A stretch of 39,220 nt of DNA, taken from NCBI GenBank assembly GCA_021846845.1, contig JAJZWB010000017.1:1-39220 (forward strand). Reading direction: 5' to 3'. The notes beneath the pieces were generated by a model, which worked only from the letters and a program-made list of their open reading frames with translations, was not told where the DNA came from and ran no database searches. The stretch is from Actinomycetes bacterium. GTDB taxonomy: Bacteria > Actinomycetota > Thermoleophilia > Solirubrobacterales > Solirubrobacteraceae. The stretch's first letter is position 1. The number at the start of each line of letters is the position of its first letter. Made by a program: the position numbers and the translations under genes. Shown here piece by piece: positions 24,524 through 31,974 of this stretch.

Positions 24524-24918
24524 GATCGCTTCTCCGCTGTGTCGGGCCTCCGTCCCGGTGCGACGGGCGGCCACCCGCGCCATCGCCCTTTGAGTCGGCC
24601 CTGGGATGCCGAAGTTGAGTCAGCTCGGGGAGGTGCGCGGTGCGCGGGGTGAGGGCTGGGGGCTCGATGCGGGGGCTCGATGCGGGGCTGGGGGCTTCGT
24701 TGAGCTGGGCCGTCGTGACGTTGCCGTGCCCGCGCATGGCAAGCCGGGCGACGTCATCGACCGACGGATGTTCGGGGGTTTCTCGCGATATGCGCGAGTC
24801 ATCCCCCAAAGTCTGCGGCCCGCGCCCCCGAACCGCCGGGATCGGCACGGTTCCGTTTCACTGCGCCACGTTCCTGTGACATCCTCCTGAACCCGACCGA
24901 GACCCCAGGAGCCAAGCG
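24524..24918. other. Intergenic region with a two-part hairpin and a 13-bp tandem repeat
   Basis: This gap separates the divergent GGDEF/HD-GYP and acyl-CoA dehydrogenase genes. gggggctcgatgc is repeated perfectly twice in tandem (24658-24683). A hairpin at 24774-24807 has an inner stem CTCGCG/CGCGAG (24782-24787, 24793-24798, loop ATATG) and an outer GGGGG/CCCCC pair (24774-24778, 24803-24807); it may be an operator or leader structure. The promoter of the dehydrogenase is not clear. Confidence 0.5.
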
Positions 24919-26118
24919 ATGTCCATCACCGACCTGACCGACGAGCAGCAGGCGATCTGCGAGATGGTCCGCCAGTTCGCGGATGAGCAGATCATCCCCA
25001 ATGCCGAGCACTACGACCACGAGGACGAGTTCCCGGAGCCGATCGTCGCGCAGATGCGAGAGCTCGGCCTGTTCGGGGTGACGATCCCCGAGGAGTACGG
25101 CGGAATGGGGCTCGATCTGGCCACCTACGCGATGATCGTCGAGGAGCTCAGCCGTGGCTGGATCTCCATCAGCGGGGTTGTCAACACGCACTTCATCGGC
25201 TCCTACCTGCTGATGAAGTTCGGGACCGAGGAGCAGAAGCTCAGGTACCTGCCGTCGATGGCCACCGGTGAGGTCCGGGCCGCCTTCTCGCTGAGCGAGC
25301 CAGAGCTCGGCTCCGACGTCGCCGCGATCAAGACCGCGGCGAAGAAGACCTCCGAGGGCGACTACGAGATCAACGGGACCAAGATGTGGGTCACCAACGG
25401 CCTGCGCTCGGGGCTCGTGTTCGTGCTCGTCCGCACCGACCCCGAGGCCGAGCCCAGGCACCGCGGACTGACATGCTTCATCGCCGAGAAGGAGCCGGGG
25501 GTGGCGGAGAACACCGGGCCCTACAAGGGGTTCAACGTCCCGCCCCAGATCAAGAAGATGGGCTACAAGGGCGTCGAGTCGACCGAGCTGGTGTTCGACG
25601 GCTACCGGGTGCCGGCTGAGAACATCCTCGGCGGCGAGGACGAGGGGCTCAACCGGGGGTTCTCGCAGATGATGGACGCGCTCGAGCTGGGCCGCGTCAA
25701 CGTCGCCGCGCGCGGCGTTGGGCTCGCGCAGCGCGCCCTGGAGCTCGCGCTCCGCTACTCGCAGGAGCGCCGTGCGTTCGGCAAGCCGATCGCCCAGCAC
25801 CAGGCGATCCAGTTCAAGCTCGCCGACATGGCCACCCAGGTGGAGGCGGCCCGCCTGCTCACCCGCAGGGCGGCGCGGATGAAGGACGCCGGCGTGCGCT
25901 CGGACATCGAGGCGGGGATGGCGAAGCTGTTCGCGTCGGAGGCGGCTCGGATGTGCGCTGAGGAGTCGCTGCGGATCCACGGCGGCTACGGGTACTCCAA
26001 GGAGTATGAGATCGAGCGGCTCTACCGCGACGCGCCGCTGCTGCTGATCGGCGAGGGCACGAGCGAGATCCAGCGGATGGTGATCGGGCGCAAGCTGCTC
26101 GAGCGCCACAAGATCTAG
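24919..26118 (+). CDS. Acyl-CoA dehydrogenase
   Basis: A 399-residue FAD-dependent acyl-CoA dehydrogenase that introduces the alpha-beta double bond in an acyl-CoA. Signature 1 is AAFSLSEPELGSDVAAIKT (about 121-139); signature 2 is the C-terminal helix EESLRIHGGYGYSKEYEIER. The catalytic Glu is in LLIGEGTSEIQR (about 376), the position used in short- and medium-chain enzymes. AGGAG sits about 7 nt before ATG 24919, so it is a conventionally leadered gene. Specificity cannot be read. It stands alone; electron-transfer flavoprotein genes are not in the window. Confidence 0.95.
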   Translation: MSITDLTDEQQAICEMVRQFADEQIIPNAEHYDHEDEFPEPIVAQMRELGLFGVTIPEEYGGMGLDLATYAMIVEELSRGWISISGVVNTHFIGSYLLMKFGTEEQKLRYLPSMATGEVRAAFSLSEPELGSDVAAIKTAAKKTSEGDYEINGTKMWVTNGLRSGLVFVLVRTDPEAEPRHRGLTCFIAEKEPGVAENTGPYKGFNVPPQIKKMGYKGVESTELVFDGYRVPAENILGGEDEGLNRGFSQMMDALELGRVNVAARGVGLAQRALELALRYSQERRAFGKPIAQHQAIQFKLADMATQVEAARLLTRRAARMKDAGVRSDIEAGMAKLFASEAARMCAEESLRIHGGYGYSKEYEIERLYRDAPLLLIGEGTSEIQRMVIGRKLLERHKI

Positions 26119-26178
26119 GCGGCGTGCCCGCCTGCGTTCCGAGCACCACGGTCCCCCGCGGTCGGCGGGCGCGGTGGG

Positions 26179-26264
26179 GCCGGCGGTCGGCGCGCGCGGC
26201 GGGGCAGGCCGGAGCGCGGGGGCAGGCGGTCGGCGTGGCCGGCGGTCGGCGCGCGTGGCGGGGC
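26179..26264. repeat. Two 27-bp repeats upstream of the SCP2-like gene
   Basis: gccggcggtcggcgcgcg plus the next nine bases occurs at 26179-26205 and 26238-26264 with one mismatch (period 59 bp). A third partial copy of gcggtcggcg precedes at about 26158. The segment is G+C-rich low complexity. Confidence 0.8.
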
Positions 26265-26284
26265 CCGCCGAACCCATTACCGCA

Positions 26285-26290
26285 TAGACT
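26285..26290 (+). promoter_or_regulatory. -10 box of the SCP2-like gene, pointing to a CTG start
   Basis: TAGACT ends exactly 7 nt before a CTG codon at 26298 that is in frame with the downstream gene, the same distance as in several ATG/GTG genes here. Confidence 0.45.
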
Positions 26291-26297
26291 CTCGCGT

Positions 26298-26690
26298 CTG
26301 TCGTCGCCCTCGGACACAAAGTCGCTGATCGAGACCGCCGTGCGGCGGTTCCTTGAGGAGGTGCCCGCGCTCGCGCCGCTGAAGCTGGTCGCCGGCCTTG
26401 AGCTGCGCGGCGGCCGCGACCTTCAGATCTACCGGGTCGAGCTGCCGGGCCCCAAGGTCACGAGGGACATCCCGTCGGACGCGAGGGTGACGCTGGCGGT
26501 CAACCGGCCGCTGTTCAACGAGCTTGCGACCAGGGGCCGGGTGAAGGACTGGCGGGCTGCGTTCGCGCACGGCGACGCCAAGGCGACCGGGGTCGAGCAG
26601 GTGCTGAGGCTGATCGTGAGCGTCGTCGAGCGCCAGGAGGAGCGGGCGCGCACCCGCCGCGCCAAGGCCCACCCTTCGGATCGCGGCTAG
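26298..26690 (+). CDS. Small protein, possibly SCP2 (sterol carrier)-like
   Basis: A soluble protein of about 130 residues: helical SLIETAVRRFLEEVPAL, then a beta-rich middle (LQIYRVELPGPKVTRDIPSD) and VTLAVNRPLFNELATRGRVK followed by WRAAFAHGDAKATG and a basic tail. The pattern of a strand-loop with NRPLFNELA and a G-D-A-K-x-T-G turn is reminiscent of SCP2-fold lipid-binding proteins, but the match is weak. No ATG, GTG or TTG lies between the -10 and the conserved region; CTG 26298 fits leaderless initiation, while a GTG/ATG further up (frame open to 26124) would read through repeats. Its stop overlaps the stop of convergent pepF. Confidence 0.6.
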   Translation: MSSPSDTKSLIETAVRRFLEEVPALAPLKLVAGLELRGGRDLQIYRVELPGPKVTRDIPSDARVTLAVNRPLFNELATRGRVKDWRAAFAHGDAKATGVEQVLRLIVSVVERQEERARTRRAKAHPSDRG

Positions 26691-28489
26691 ATCCGGCGGG
26701 CGGCGAGCGCCTCGGCGTCGAGCAGCTGCTGCTCCACGAGGTCCAACCCCGCGTCCCAGAACCCCGGGTCGGCGAGATCGATGCCGACCATCGCGCCGAG
26801 CTGCTCGGGTGGCTTGGAGCCGCCGGCCCCGAGCAGGCTCAGATAGGCGGGCGCGAACGAAGCGCCCTCCTGGAGGTAGCGGCCGTAGACCGACAGCGCG
26901 AGCAGCTGCCCGTAGGCGTACGCGTACACGTAGCCGGGGGTGTTGATGAAGTGCGGCACGTAGGACCACCACATGCGGTAGCCGTCGGTGACCTGCACCG
27001 AGTCGCCGAACAGCTCCGCCTGGCTTTCGACCCAGCACTCGCAGATGCGGTCCACCGACAGCTCGCCCTCGTTTCGGCGGCGGGTGTGCACCAGGTGCTC
27101 GAAGCGGTTCATCGCCATCTGGCGGAACACGGTCGCGATCGCGCCGTCGATCCGCTCGGCCAGCAGGCTGAGGCGGGCGTCGTCGTCCGGCGCCTCGTCC
27201 AGCAGGCGTCCGAACACGAGCGTCTCGCCGAACACGGACGCGGTCTCGGCCAGCGTGAGCGGTGTGTCCTGATGGAAGATCCCCTGGGGCTGCGCGAGCG
27301 CGGCGTGGAGCCCGTGGCCCAGCTCGTGCGCCATCGTCAGGACGTCGCGGCGGCGGGCGGTGAAGTTGAGCAGCACATAGGGGTGCACGCTTGGCACCGT
27401 GTAGGAGCAGAAGGCGCCGCCACGCTTGTTGGGCCTCACCGGCGCGTCGACCCAGCGCTCGTCGAAGAAGCGGCGCACCACGCGGCCCGCCTCGCTGGAG
27501 AAGGAGTCGTAGGTGTCGAGCACCAGCTCGCGCGCCTGCGCGTAGGAGAACGTCAGGTCCTCCGGCACCACCGGCGCGGAGCGGTCGTAGTCGGCCAGGC
27601 GATCGATCCCCAGCAGCCGCGCCTTGAGGCGGTACCAGCGCTGCGGGATCTCGAAGCGCCGCCGCACGGCGTCTATCAGCGCCATCACCGACTCGTCGGA
27701 AGCCTCGTTGGCGAGGTTGCGCGCGGCGAGCCAGTGCGGGTAGGCGCGCAGGCGGTCCTCGACCGACTTGTCGTGGACGAGCGTGTTGTAGATGAACCCG
27801 CGCGTGCGAAGACCCGGCTCCAGGGTGGCCGACACCGCCGCGGCGACCGAGCGGCGAACCTCTCGGTCGGGGTCCTGGAGGCGGCTGAGCGCCACGTCGA
27901 GCGTGACCTCGTCGCCCTCCAGCTGCACCCGCAGAGCGGCGACCAGCTCGCCGAACAGCCGCGCCCACGCGCCGTGCGAGGAGATCGACTTCTCCGCCAG
28001 GACCGTCTCCTCCGGCTCGCTCAGCAGATGCGGCCGGTAGCGGCGAGCGCTGCGCAGGTGGTGGGCGCAGAACGCGAGCCGGTCGCCGGCCAGCAGCTCC
28101 TCGGCGCGGTCGTCCTCCAGCGCCGCCCACTCGAGCTCGAAGAAGAGCAGCTTCGTCTCGATCTCCGTGGCGCGCTCCTGGACCAGCTGGAGCAGGGCTC
28201 CGCGGGCCGGGTCGGCGGTGTCGGTGGAGAACCGCAGCGACGCGTACGACGCGGCGCGGCCGACGAGGTCGTAGATCGACTCCAGCTCGTGCATCGCGGT
28301 CTCCAGCCCGGCCGCGTCCAGCTCGGAGACGCGGCCGGCGCGGGCGGACGCGAACGCGGTCGCGCGCTCCAGCGCCTCGTCGAGCAGGCGCTGGACCCCG
28401 CCCTCCTCGTCGCCGTCCACGAGCGCGCCGAGATCCCAGGCCGTGTCGAGCAGCTCCGGGTCGGCGAGGTTCTCCGCGGCGGTGGCCAT
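26687..28489 (-). CDS. pepF: M3-family oligoendopeptidase F
   Basis: A 600-residue zinc metallopeptidase of the thimet oligopeptidase family, degrading short peptides in the cytoplasm. The zinc motif is HELGH (about 386-390, in LTMAHELGHGLHA), with the third ligand Glu in LAETASVFGE about 25 residues on. A substrate loop region GYVYAYAYGQLLALSVYGRY follows. Length and the N-terminal helical domain fit clade PepF. ATG 28489 lies 8 nt after TAATCT on the minus strand, without an SD. It is divergent from the asparaginase gene (61 bp between starts), and its last bases overlap the end of the SCP2-like gene. Confidence 0.94.
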   Translation of the reverse strand: MATAAENLADPELLDTAWDLGALVDGDEEGGVQRLLDEALERATAFASARAGRVSELDAAGLETAMHELESIYDLVGRAASYASLRFSTDTADPARGALLQLVQERATEIETKLLFFELEWAALEDDRAEELLAGDRLAFCAHHLRSARRYRPHLLSEPEETVLAEKSISSHGAWARLFGELVAALRVQLEGDEVTLDVALSRLQDPDREVRRSVAAAVSATLEPGLRTRGFIYNTLVHDKSVEDRLRAYPHWLAARNLANEASDESVMALIDAVRRRFEIPQRWYRLKARLLGIDRLADYDRSAPVVPEDLTFSYAQARELVLDTYDSFSSEAGRVVRRFFDERWVDAPVRPNKRGGAFCSYTVPSVHPYVLLNFTARRRDVLTMAHELGHGLHAALAQPQGIFHQDTPLTLAETASVFGETLVFGRLLDEAPDDDARLSLLAERIDGAIATVFRQMAMNRFEHLVHTRRRNEGELSVDRICECWVESQAELFGDSVQVTDGYRMWWSYVPHFINTPGYVYAYAYGQLLALSVYGRYLQEGASFAPAYLSLLGAGGSKPPEQLGAMVGIDLADPGFWDAGLDLVEQQLLDAEALAARRI

Positions 28490-28497
28490 CGGGGCTG

Positions 28498-28503
28498 AGA
28501 TTA
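28498..28503 (-). promoter_or_regulatory. -10 box of pepF (leaderless type)
   Basis: On the minus strand TAATCT ends 8 nt before ATG 28489, with no SD between. Confidence 0.55.
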
Positions 28504-28539
28504 GTCGCTGAGCGGGTAGTTGGTCGCTGAGCGGGTAGT
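28504..28539. repeat. 17-bp duplication between divergent promoters
   Basis: gtcgctgagcgggtagt occurs at 28504-28520 and 28523-28539 (period 19 bp). The second copy supplies the TAGTGT -10 of the asparaginase gene; in the first copy the same place reads TAGTTG. Confidence 0.9.
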
Positions 28540-28541
28540 GT
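28536..28541 (+). promoter_or_regulatory. -10 box of the asparaginase gene
   Basis: TAGTGT ends 9 nt before GTG 28551, again without an SD. Confidence 0.45.
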
Positions 28542-28550
28542 CACGCCCGG

Positions 28551-29540
28551 GTGGCGACTTCTGAGGAGATCGGAGCGGTCCGAAGGGTCCGGCTGCTGGC
28601 CACCGGCGGCACGATCTCGATGCGTGGCGAGCACGCCGCGCCGGCGCTGGGAGGCGGCGATCTGGTGGCCGAGATCCCGCAGCTGGCCGCGTTCGGGGGG
28701 CTGGCGGTAGAGGACTTGCTGGAGCTGCCGAGCGCCCAGATCACGCTCGGGCAGGCGCTCGACGTCGCCCGCCGCGCGGTCGCCGCGGCGGTCGCCGGGG
28801 ACGGGGTCGTGATCTCGATCGGCACCGACGCGCTGGAGGAGCTCGCGATGCTCTGCGGGCTGCTGCACGGCGCCGAGGCGCCGATAGTGCTGACCGGTGC
28901 CAACCGCACCGCCCAGGCCCCTGGAGCCGATGGGCCGGCCAACCTCCTTGACGCGGTCGCGGTCGCGGGCGCGGCGCGTGCGGCCGGGCTCGGAGCGACG
29001 GTGGTCTTCGGCGGCGAGGTCCACGCCGCGAGCACGGTTCGCAAGGTTGACAGCACCGGTCCGACGGCGTTCGGGTCCCCGCTCACCGGACCGATCGGGC
29101 GGGTCGTCGGCGGTCGCCTGTGGCTGGCCGCGATCCCGCGCAGGGTGCCGCCGCTCACCCCCGTATCGCTTGACCACCGCGTTCAGATAGTGACGGCGGC
29201 GCTCGGCGACGACGGCGCCCTGCTGCGGGCCGCCGCCGGGGTCGCCGACGGCCTGGTCGTGGTCGCCTTCGGTGCCGGCCACCTGACGCCGGGGATGCTG
29301 GAGGCGCTGCGCGACGCCGCGAGGCGCCTGCCGGTGGTGGTGACCGTGCGCCCCGAGCGCGGCGCGATGCTGCGCGCGACTTACGGGTTCGAGGGTTCCG
29401 AGCGCGACCTGCGGGCCAGCGGCGCCGTGTGCGCGCCGTTTCTCTCGGCGCCCGCGGCTCGGATCGCGCTGCTCTGCTGCCTGGGAGCGGGTCTTGACCG
29501 CGATGGGGTCGCGGCCGTGCTCGCGCCGTGGGATGCCTGA
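28551..29540 (+). CDS. Asparaginase family protein
   Basis: A 329-residue protein of the bacterial L-asparaginase/glutaminase family (aspartate plus ammonia from asparagine). First catalytic Thr motif ATGGTISMRG is at about 17-26; the second, normally HGTDTxEE, reads IGTDALEE (about 90-97), keeping Thr-Asp but replacing His and the second Thr. The downstream Lys is present in STVRKVDSTGPTAF. No signal peptide is seen, so it is cytoplasmic. The altered second motif may change affinity or substrate. Start GTG 28551 follows a -10 closely. It is divergent from pepF, which suggests peptide/amino-acid catabolism only by proximity. Confidence 0.88.
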   Translation: MATSEEIGAVRRVRLLATGGTISMRGEHAAPALGGGDLVAEIPQLAAFGGLAVEDLLELPSAQITLGQALDVARRAVAAAVAGDGVVISIGTDALEELAMLCGLLHGAEAPIVLTGANRTAQAPGADGPANLLDAVAVAGAARAAGLGATVVFGGEVHAASTVRKVDSTGPTAFGSPLTGPIGRVVGGRLWLAAIPRRVPPLTPVSLDHRVQIVTAALGDDGALLRAAAGVADGLVVVAFGAGHLTPGMLEALRDAARRLPVVVTVRPERGAMLRATYGFEGSERDLRASGAVCAPFLSAPAARIALLCCLGAGLDRDGVAAVLAPWDA

Positions 29541-29601
29541 GCGCCCCGGCCGGTGGCCGGGGTCCGGAGTTCGCGCGCGGCGGCGCCCGATCGGCGCCTG
29601 A

Positions 29602-29607
29602 TTACAT
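29602..29607 (+). promoter_or_regulatory. -10 box of the lipoprotein gene
   Basis: TTACAT ends 7 nt before GTG 29615; there is no SD. It is the main reason to prefer GTG 29615 over the longer open frame from 29528. Confidence 0.4.
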
Positions 29608-29614
29608 CTCGCTC

Positions 29615-30076
29615 GTGAAGAGGCTGGTGCTCCTGGCGGCGGGCTGCCTGGCGCTCGCGGGCTGCGGCAACGGCTCCCGCGCCCGCGCCGTCGGGCTGAA
29701 GGACATCCCCCTTCCGGCCGGCACCACGATCGCGGCCCGCGCGCTCAGCTGCGACCGTGGCGCGAACGCGTACTGCTCGGTCCAGCTCGTCGTGACCGGC
29801 TCGCGCTACGGCAGCTCGGCCGCGCTCGAGGGCGCGGAGCAGAGGCTGCTCGAGTCGCTGAAGTGGGGCTTCTCCAACGGCCAGACGGGTCACGAGCTGG
29901 CGGCGCTCTCGCCCGGCAACGAGCTGCGGCTGACCTTCGCGCCCGCCTACGAGGATCTCCTGGCGATCGACTTCGGCTGGATCCAGCGGACCGCCGCGAT
30001 CTCCCACGCCCTGTCGGGCGCGATCTTCGACCGAGCGTCGGCGATCTCGATCCTGCTCGAGCGCGGTCCGTCGTAG
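29615..30076 (+). CDS. Predicted lipoprotein of unknown function
   Basis: A 153-residue exported protein. MKRLVLLAAGCLALAGCGNG is a lipoprotein signal peptide with a lipobox LAGC (Cys 17), so the mature protein should be anchored outside the membrane. The mature part has a pair of cysteines (LSCDRGANAYCSVQLVV) likely in a disulfide and a mixed alpha/beta pattern; no family is recognised. GTG 29615 gives the signal peptide directly. It converges on the RNase D gene, with a small GC hairpin (cgggc-ggc-gcccg, 30083-30095) between them. Confidence 0.8.
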   Translation: MKRLVLLAAGCLALAGCGNGSRARAVGLKDIPLPAGTTIAARALSCDRGANAYCSVQLVVTGSRYGSSAALEGAEQRLLESLKWGFSNGQTGHELAALSPGNELRLTFAPAYEDLLAIDFGWIQRTAAISHALSGAIFDRASAISILLERGPS

Positions 30077-30099
30077 CCGCTTCGGGCGGCGCCCGCCGG

Positions 30100-31302
30100 T
30101 TAGGAGGCTGGCGTAAGCTCCAGCCGGCGCGACGGTCCGATGCGGACGGCGCTGTGGCCCGCCAGCAGCGAGCGCAGGTCGTCTCCAACCAGCTCGCGGC
30201 GCCAGCCGGTCAGCGTGCGCACGTCGGGCTCCGGGTCGCCGCGCCGCGCCGCGCCGACGATCTGCTCCAGCTCGGCGCGCGAGGCGATCAGCTCGTAGGC
30301 CAGTCCCGCCTCCAGGGCGCGCGCCCGCAGCAGCGCCTCCGCCAGGGCGATCAGCGGCGCGTCGCCCGGCTCGGATCGCCCGCGGCCGTCGTCGCGGGCG
30401 ATCGGCGGCGCGTCCATGCCACGCTGGATCGCCTGCAGGATCGCCTCGCCGCGCCGCTTGATCGCAGGGGGGTGAAGCCCGCGGATCTGCTCCATGCCGG
30501 CGATCGTCGAGGGCCGGCGCTTCGCGAGCTCAACCAGCGCCGGGTCTGCGACGACCGAGCCCACTGGGCGGTCCAGCTGCGAGGCGGTGCGCTCCCGCCA
30601 CGCCGCCAGCTCCCGGGCGACTGCCCGCGAGCGCGGGTCGAGCTGTGAGGCCCGGGGCAGCCGCTCCCAGGCGGTCTCCGGGTCGCGCTCGTCGGTGGCC
30701 GACTCCAGCCGCCGGCACTCCTCCAGCGCCCACTCCAGGCGTGCGTTGGCGCCAAGGCGGCGTTGGATCTCGTCGGCGAGCGCCAGCAGGTGCGCGACGT
30801 CCTCGGCGGCGTATCCGAGCTGCTCGGCGGTCAGAGGGCGAGCGTCCCAGCGCGTGTAGCTGGCGGTCTTGCCGACCCGCTGGCCGAGCGCCCAGCCGAG
30901 CAGGTTGCCGTAGCCGGACTGGGCGCTCGCGCCCGCGAACCCGGCGGCTATCTGGGTGTCGAAGATGTTGACGATGTCCGTGTGCCAGGCGCGCCGGAGG
31001 ATCGCGACATCCTGGCGACCGGCGTGCAGGACGATCTCGATCGACGGGTCGGCCAGCAGGACGGCGAGGGGCGCGACGTCGATCCCGGTCAGCGAGTCGA
31101 TCAGCACGATCGTCGGCTCTCCGCCCGGCTCGGGGGCGTCGACCGCGACCTGCACCAGGCACAGGAGCGCCCGGTAACGACCCTCTGACATGAACTCCGT
31201 GTCGATCCCCAGTCGGCCGGCGGCGCGCGCGGCGGCCGCCACGGCCTCTATCTCGGTCGGGCCCGCGAGCAGCGTGCTCGGGTTCGCGGAGCGGGTATCC
31301 AT
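30100..31302 (-). CDS. rnd: Ribonuclease D
   Basis: A 400-residue DEDD-type 3'-5' exoribonuclease acting in tRNA and stable RNA maturation. Exo I is IDTEF (Asp 34, Glu 36), Exo II lies around VLHAGRQDVAILRRAW and FDTQIAAGFAG, and Exo III is GYAAEDVAHLLALAD with the Tyr-x3-Asp pair. An HRDC domain follows (SVVADPALVELAKRRPSTIA), then a C-terminal helical region like full-length RNase D. ATG 31302 lies 6 nt after TAGGGT on the minus strand. It is divergent from the rrf2-suf operon, with a 12-bp palindrome between the two promoters. Confidence 0.94.
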   Translation of the reverse strand: MDTRSANPSTLLAGPTEIEAVAAAARAAGRLGIDTEFMSEGRYRALLCLVQVAVDAPEPGGEPTIVLIDSLTGIDVAPLAVLLADPSIEIVLHAGRQDVAILRRAWHTDIVNIFDTQIAAGFAGASAQSGYGNLLGWALGQRVGKTASYTRWDARPLTAEQLGYAAEDVAHLLALADEIQRRLGANARLEWALEECRRLESATDERDPETAWERLPRASQLDPRSRAVARELAAWRERTASQLDRPVGSVVADPALVELAKRRPSTIAGMEQIRGLHPPAIKRRGEAILQAIQRGMDAPPIARDDGRGRSEPGDAPLIALAEALLRARALEAGLAYELIASRAELEQIVGAARRGDPEPDVRTLTGWRRELVGDDLRSLLAGHSAVRIGPSRRLELTPAS

Positions 31303-31308
31303 GTGCGG

Positions 31309-31314
31309 ACCCTA
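31309..31314 (-). promoter_or_regulatory. -10 box of rnd (leaderless type)
   Basis: On the minus strand TAGGGT ends 6 nt before ATG 31302, with no SD. Confidence 0.55.
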
Positions 31315-31324
31315 CAGGGACCGT

Positions 31325-31380
31325 ACACGGCCGTGTGGCGAACGGCGGCCGGCGGCCTAACCCGACCTTCCTGGTAGGAT
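31325..31380. promoter_or_regulatory. rnd-rrf2 intergenic control region
   Basis: A perfect 12-bp palindrome ACACGGCCGTGT (31325-31336) lies upstream of both genes. CCTAACC (31356-31362) and GGTAGG (31373-31378) form an imperfect inverted repeat overlapping the rrf2 -10 TAGGAT (31375-31380), 11 nt before the start. The second is a candidate site for autoregulation by Rrf2; both are predictions from symmetry only. Confidence 0.4.
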
Positions 31381-31391
31381 TTGTCGCCACG

Positions 31392-31901
31392 ATGATCTTC
31401 TCCTCCAAAGCCGAGTACGGCGTGCGACTGATGGTCGAGCTCGGTCGCCAGCGCCCCGAGCAGCCCACCAGCCTGAAGGCGATCGCCGACGCCGAGGGCC
31501 TGCCCCTCGCCTACCTGGAGCAGGTGGTGGCGAAGCTTCGCCGCGCCGGGCTTGTGATGAGCGCCCGCGGCGCGCACGGCGGCTACTGGCTCAGCCGTCC
31601 CGCAGAGGAGATCGCGATGGACGAGGTCGTGCAGGCGCTCGAGGGCTCGATCGCGCCGATGGAGTGCTTCGTCCACGACAACACCGAGCGCGTGCTCTGC
31701 TCCCACCAGCCCGACGCCGGCCGCGGCTGCGCGACCAAGCTGCTGTGGACCCGGGTGCAGGGCGGGATCATCCGCTCCCTGCAGAACACGACCCTGGCGG
31801 AGTTGGTGCAGTTCGCGGGTCGCCACGGCCCCGAGCCCGTGTCGGTGGTGGAGCGGGTGCCCGCTGCCGAACCGGTGGCGAGCGCCTTTCGGGCCGCCTG
31901 A
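31392..31901 (+). CDS. Rrf2-family regulator of the suf operon
   Basis: A 169-residue winged-helix regulator of the Rrf2/IscR group. The DNA-binding domain is at the N-terminus (MIFSSKAEYGVRLMVELG; PLAYLEQVVAKLRRAGLV; GAHGGYWLSRP). Three cysteines (MECF, VLCSH, RGCATKLLW) spaced about 10 and 9 residues apart are well placed to bind an Fe-S cluster, as in IscR. As first gene before sufC it is the likely Fe-S-responsive repressor or activator of the operon (inference from family and position). ATG 31392 fits the family N-terminus; the frame is open to 31335. Confidence 0.92.
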   Translation: MIFSSKAEYGVRLMVELGRQRPEQPTSLKAIADAEGLPLAYLEQVVAKLRRAGLVMSARGAHGGYWLSRPAEEIAMDEVVQALEGSIAPMECFVHDNTERVLCSHQPDAGRGCATKLLWTRVQGGIIRSLQNTTLAELVQFAGRHGPEPVSVVERVPAAEPVASAFRAA

Positions 31902-31974
31902 GCACGCCGACGCAATCCGAGATCCGCGCAGGCAGACCAACACGACAGCCAGAGACAGACCGAGGAACCAGCCG

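Noticed and set aside
26277-29282. A 1001-codon open frame on the minus strand
   Set aside because: Out-of-frame shadow of pepF and neighbours; Arg/Gly/Ala-rich sequence with no domain, whereas pepF carries an intact HELGH enzyme in the other frame.
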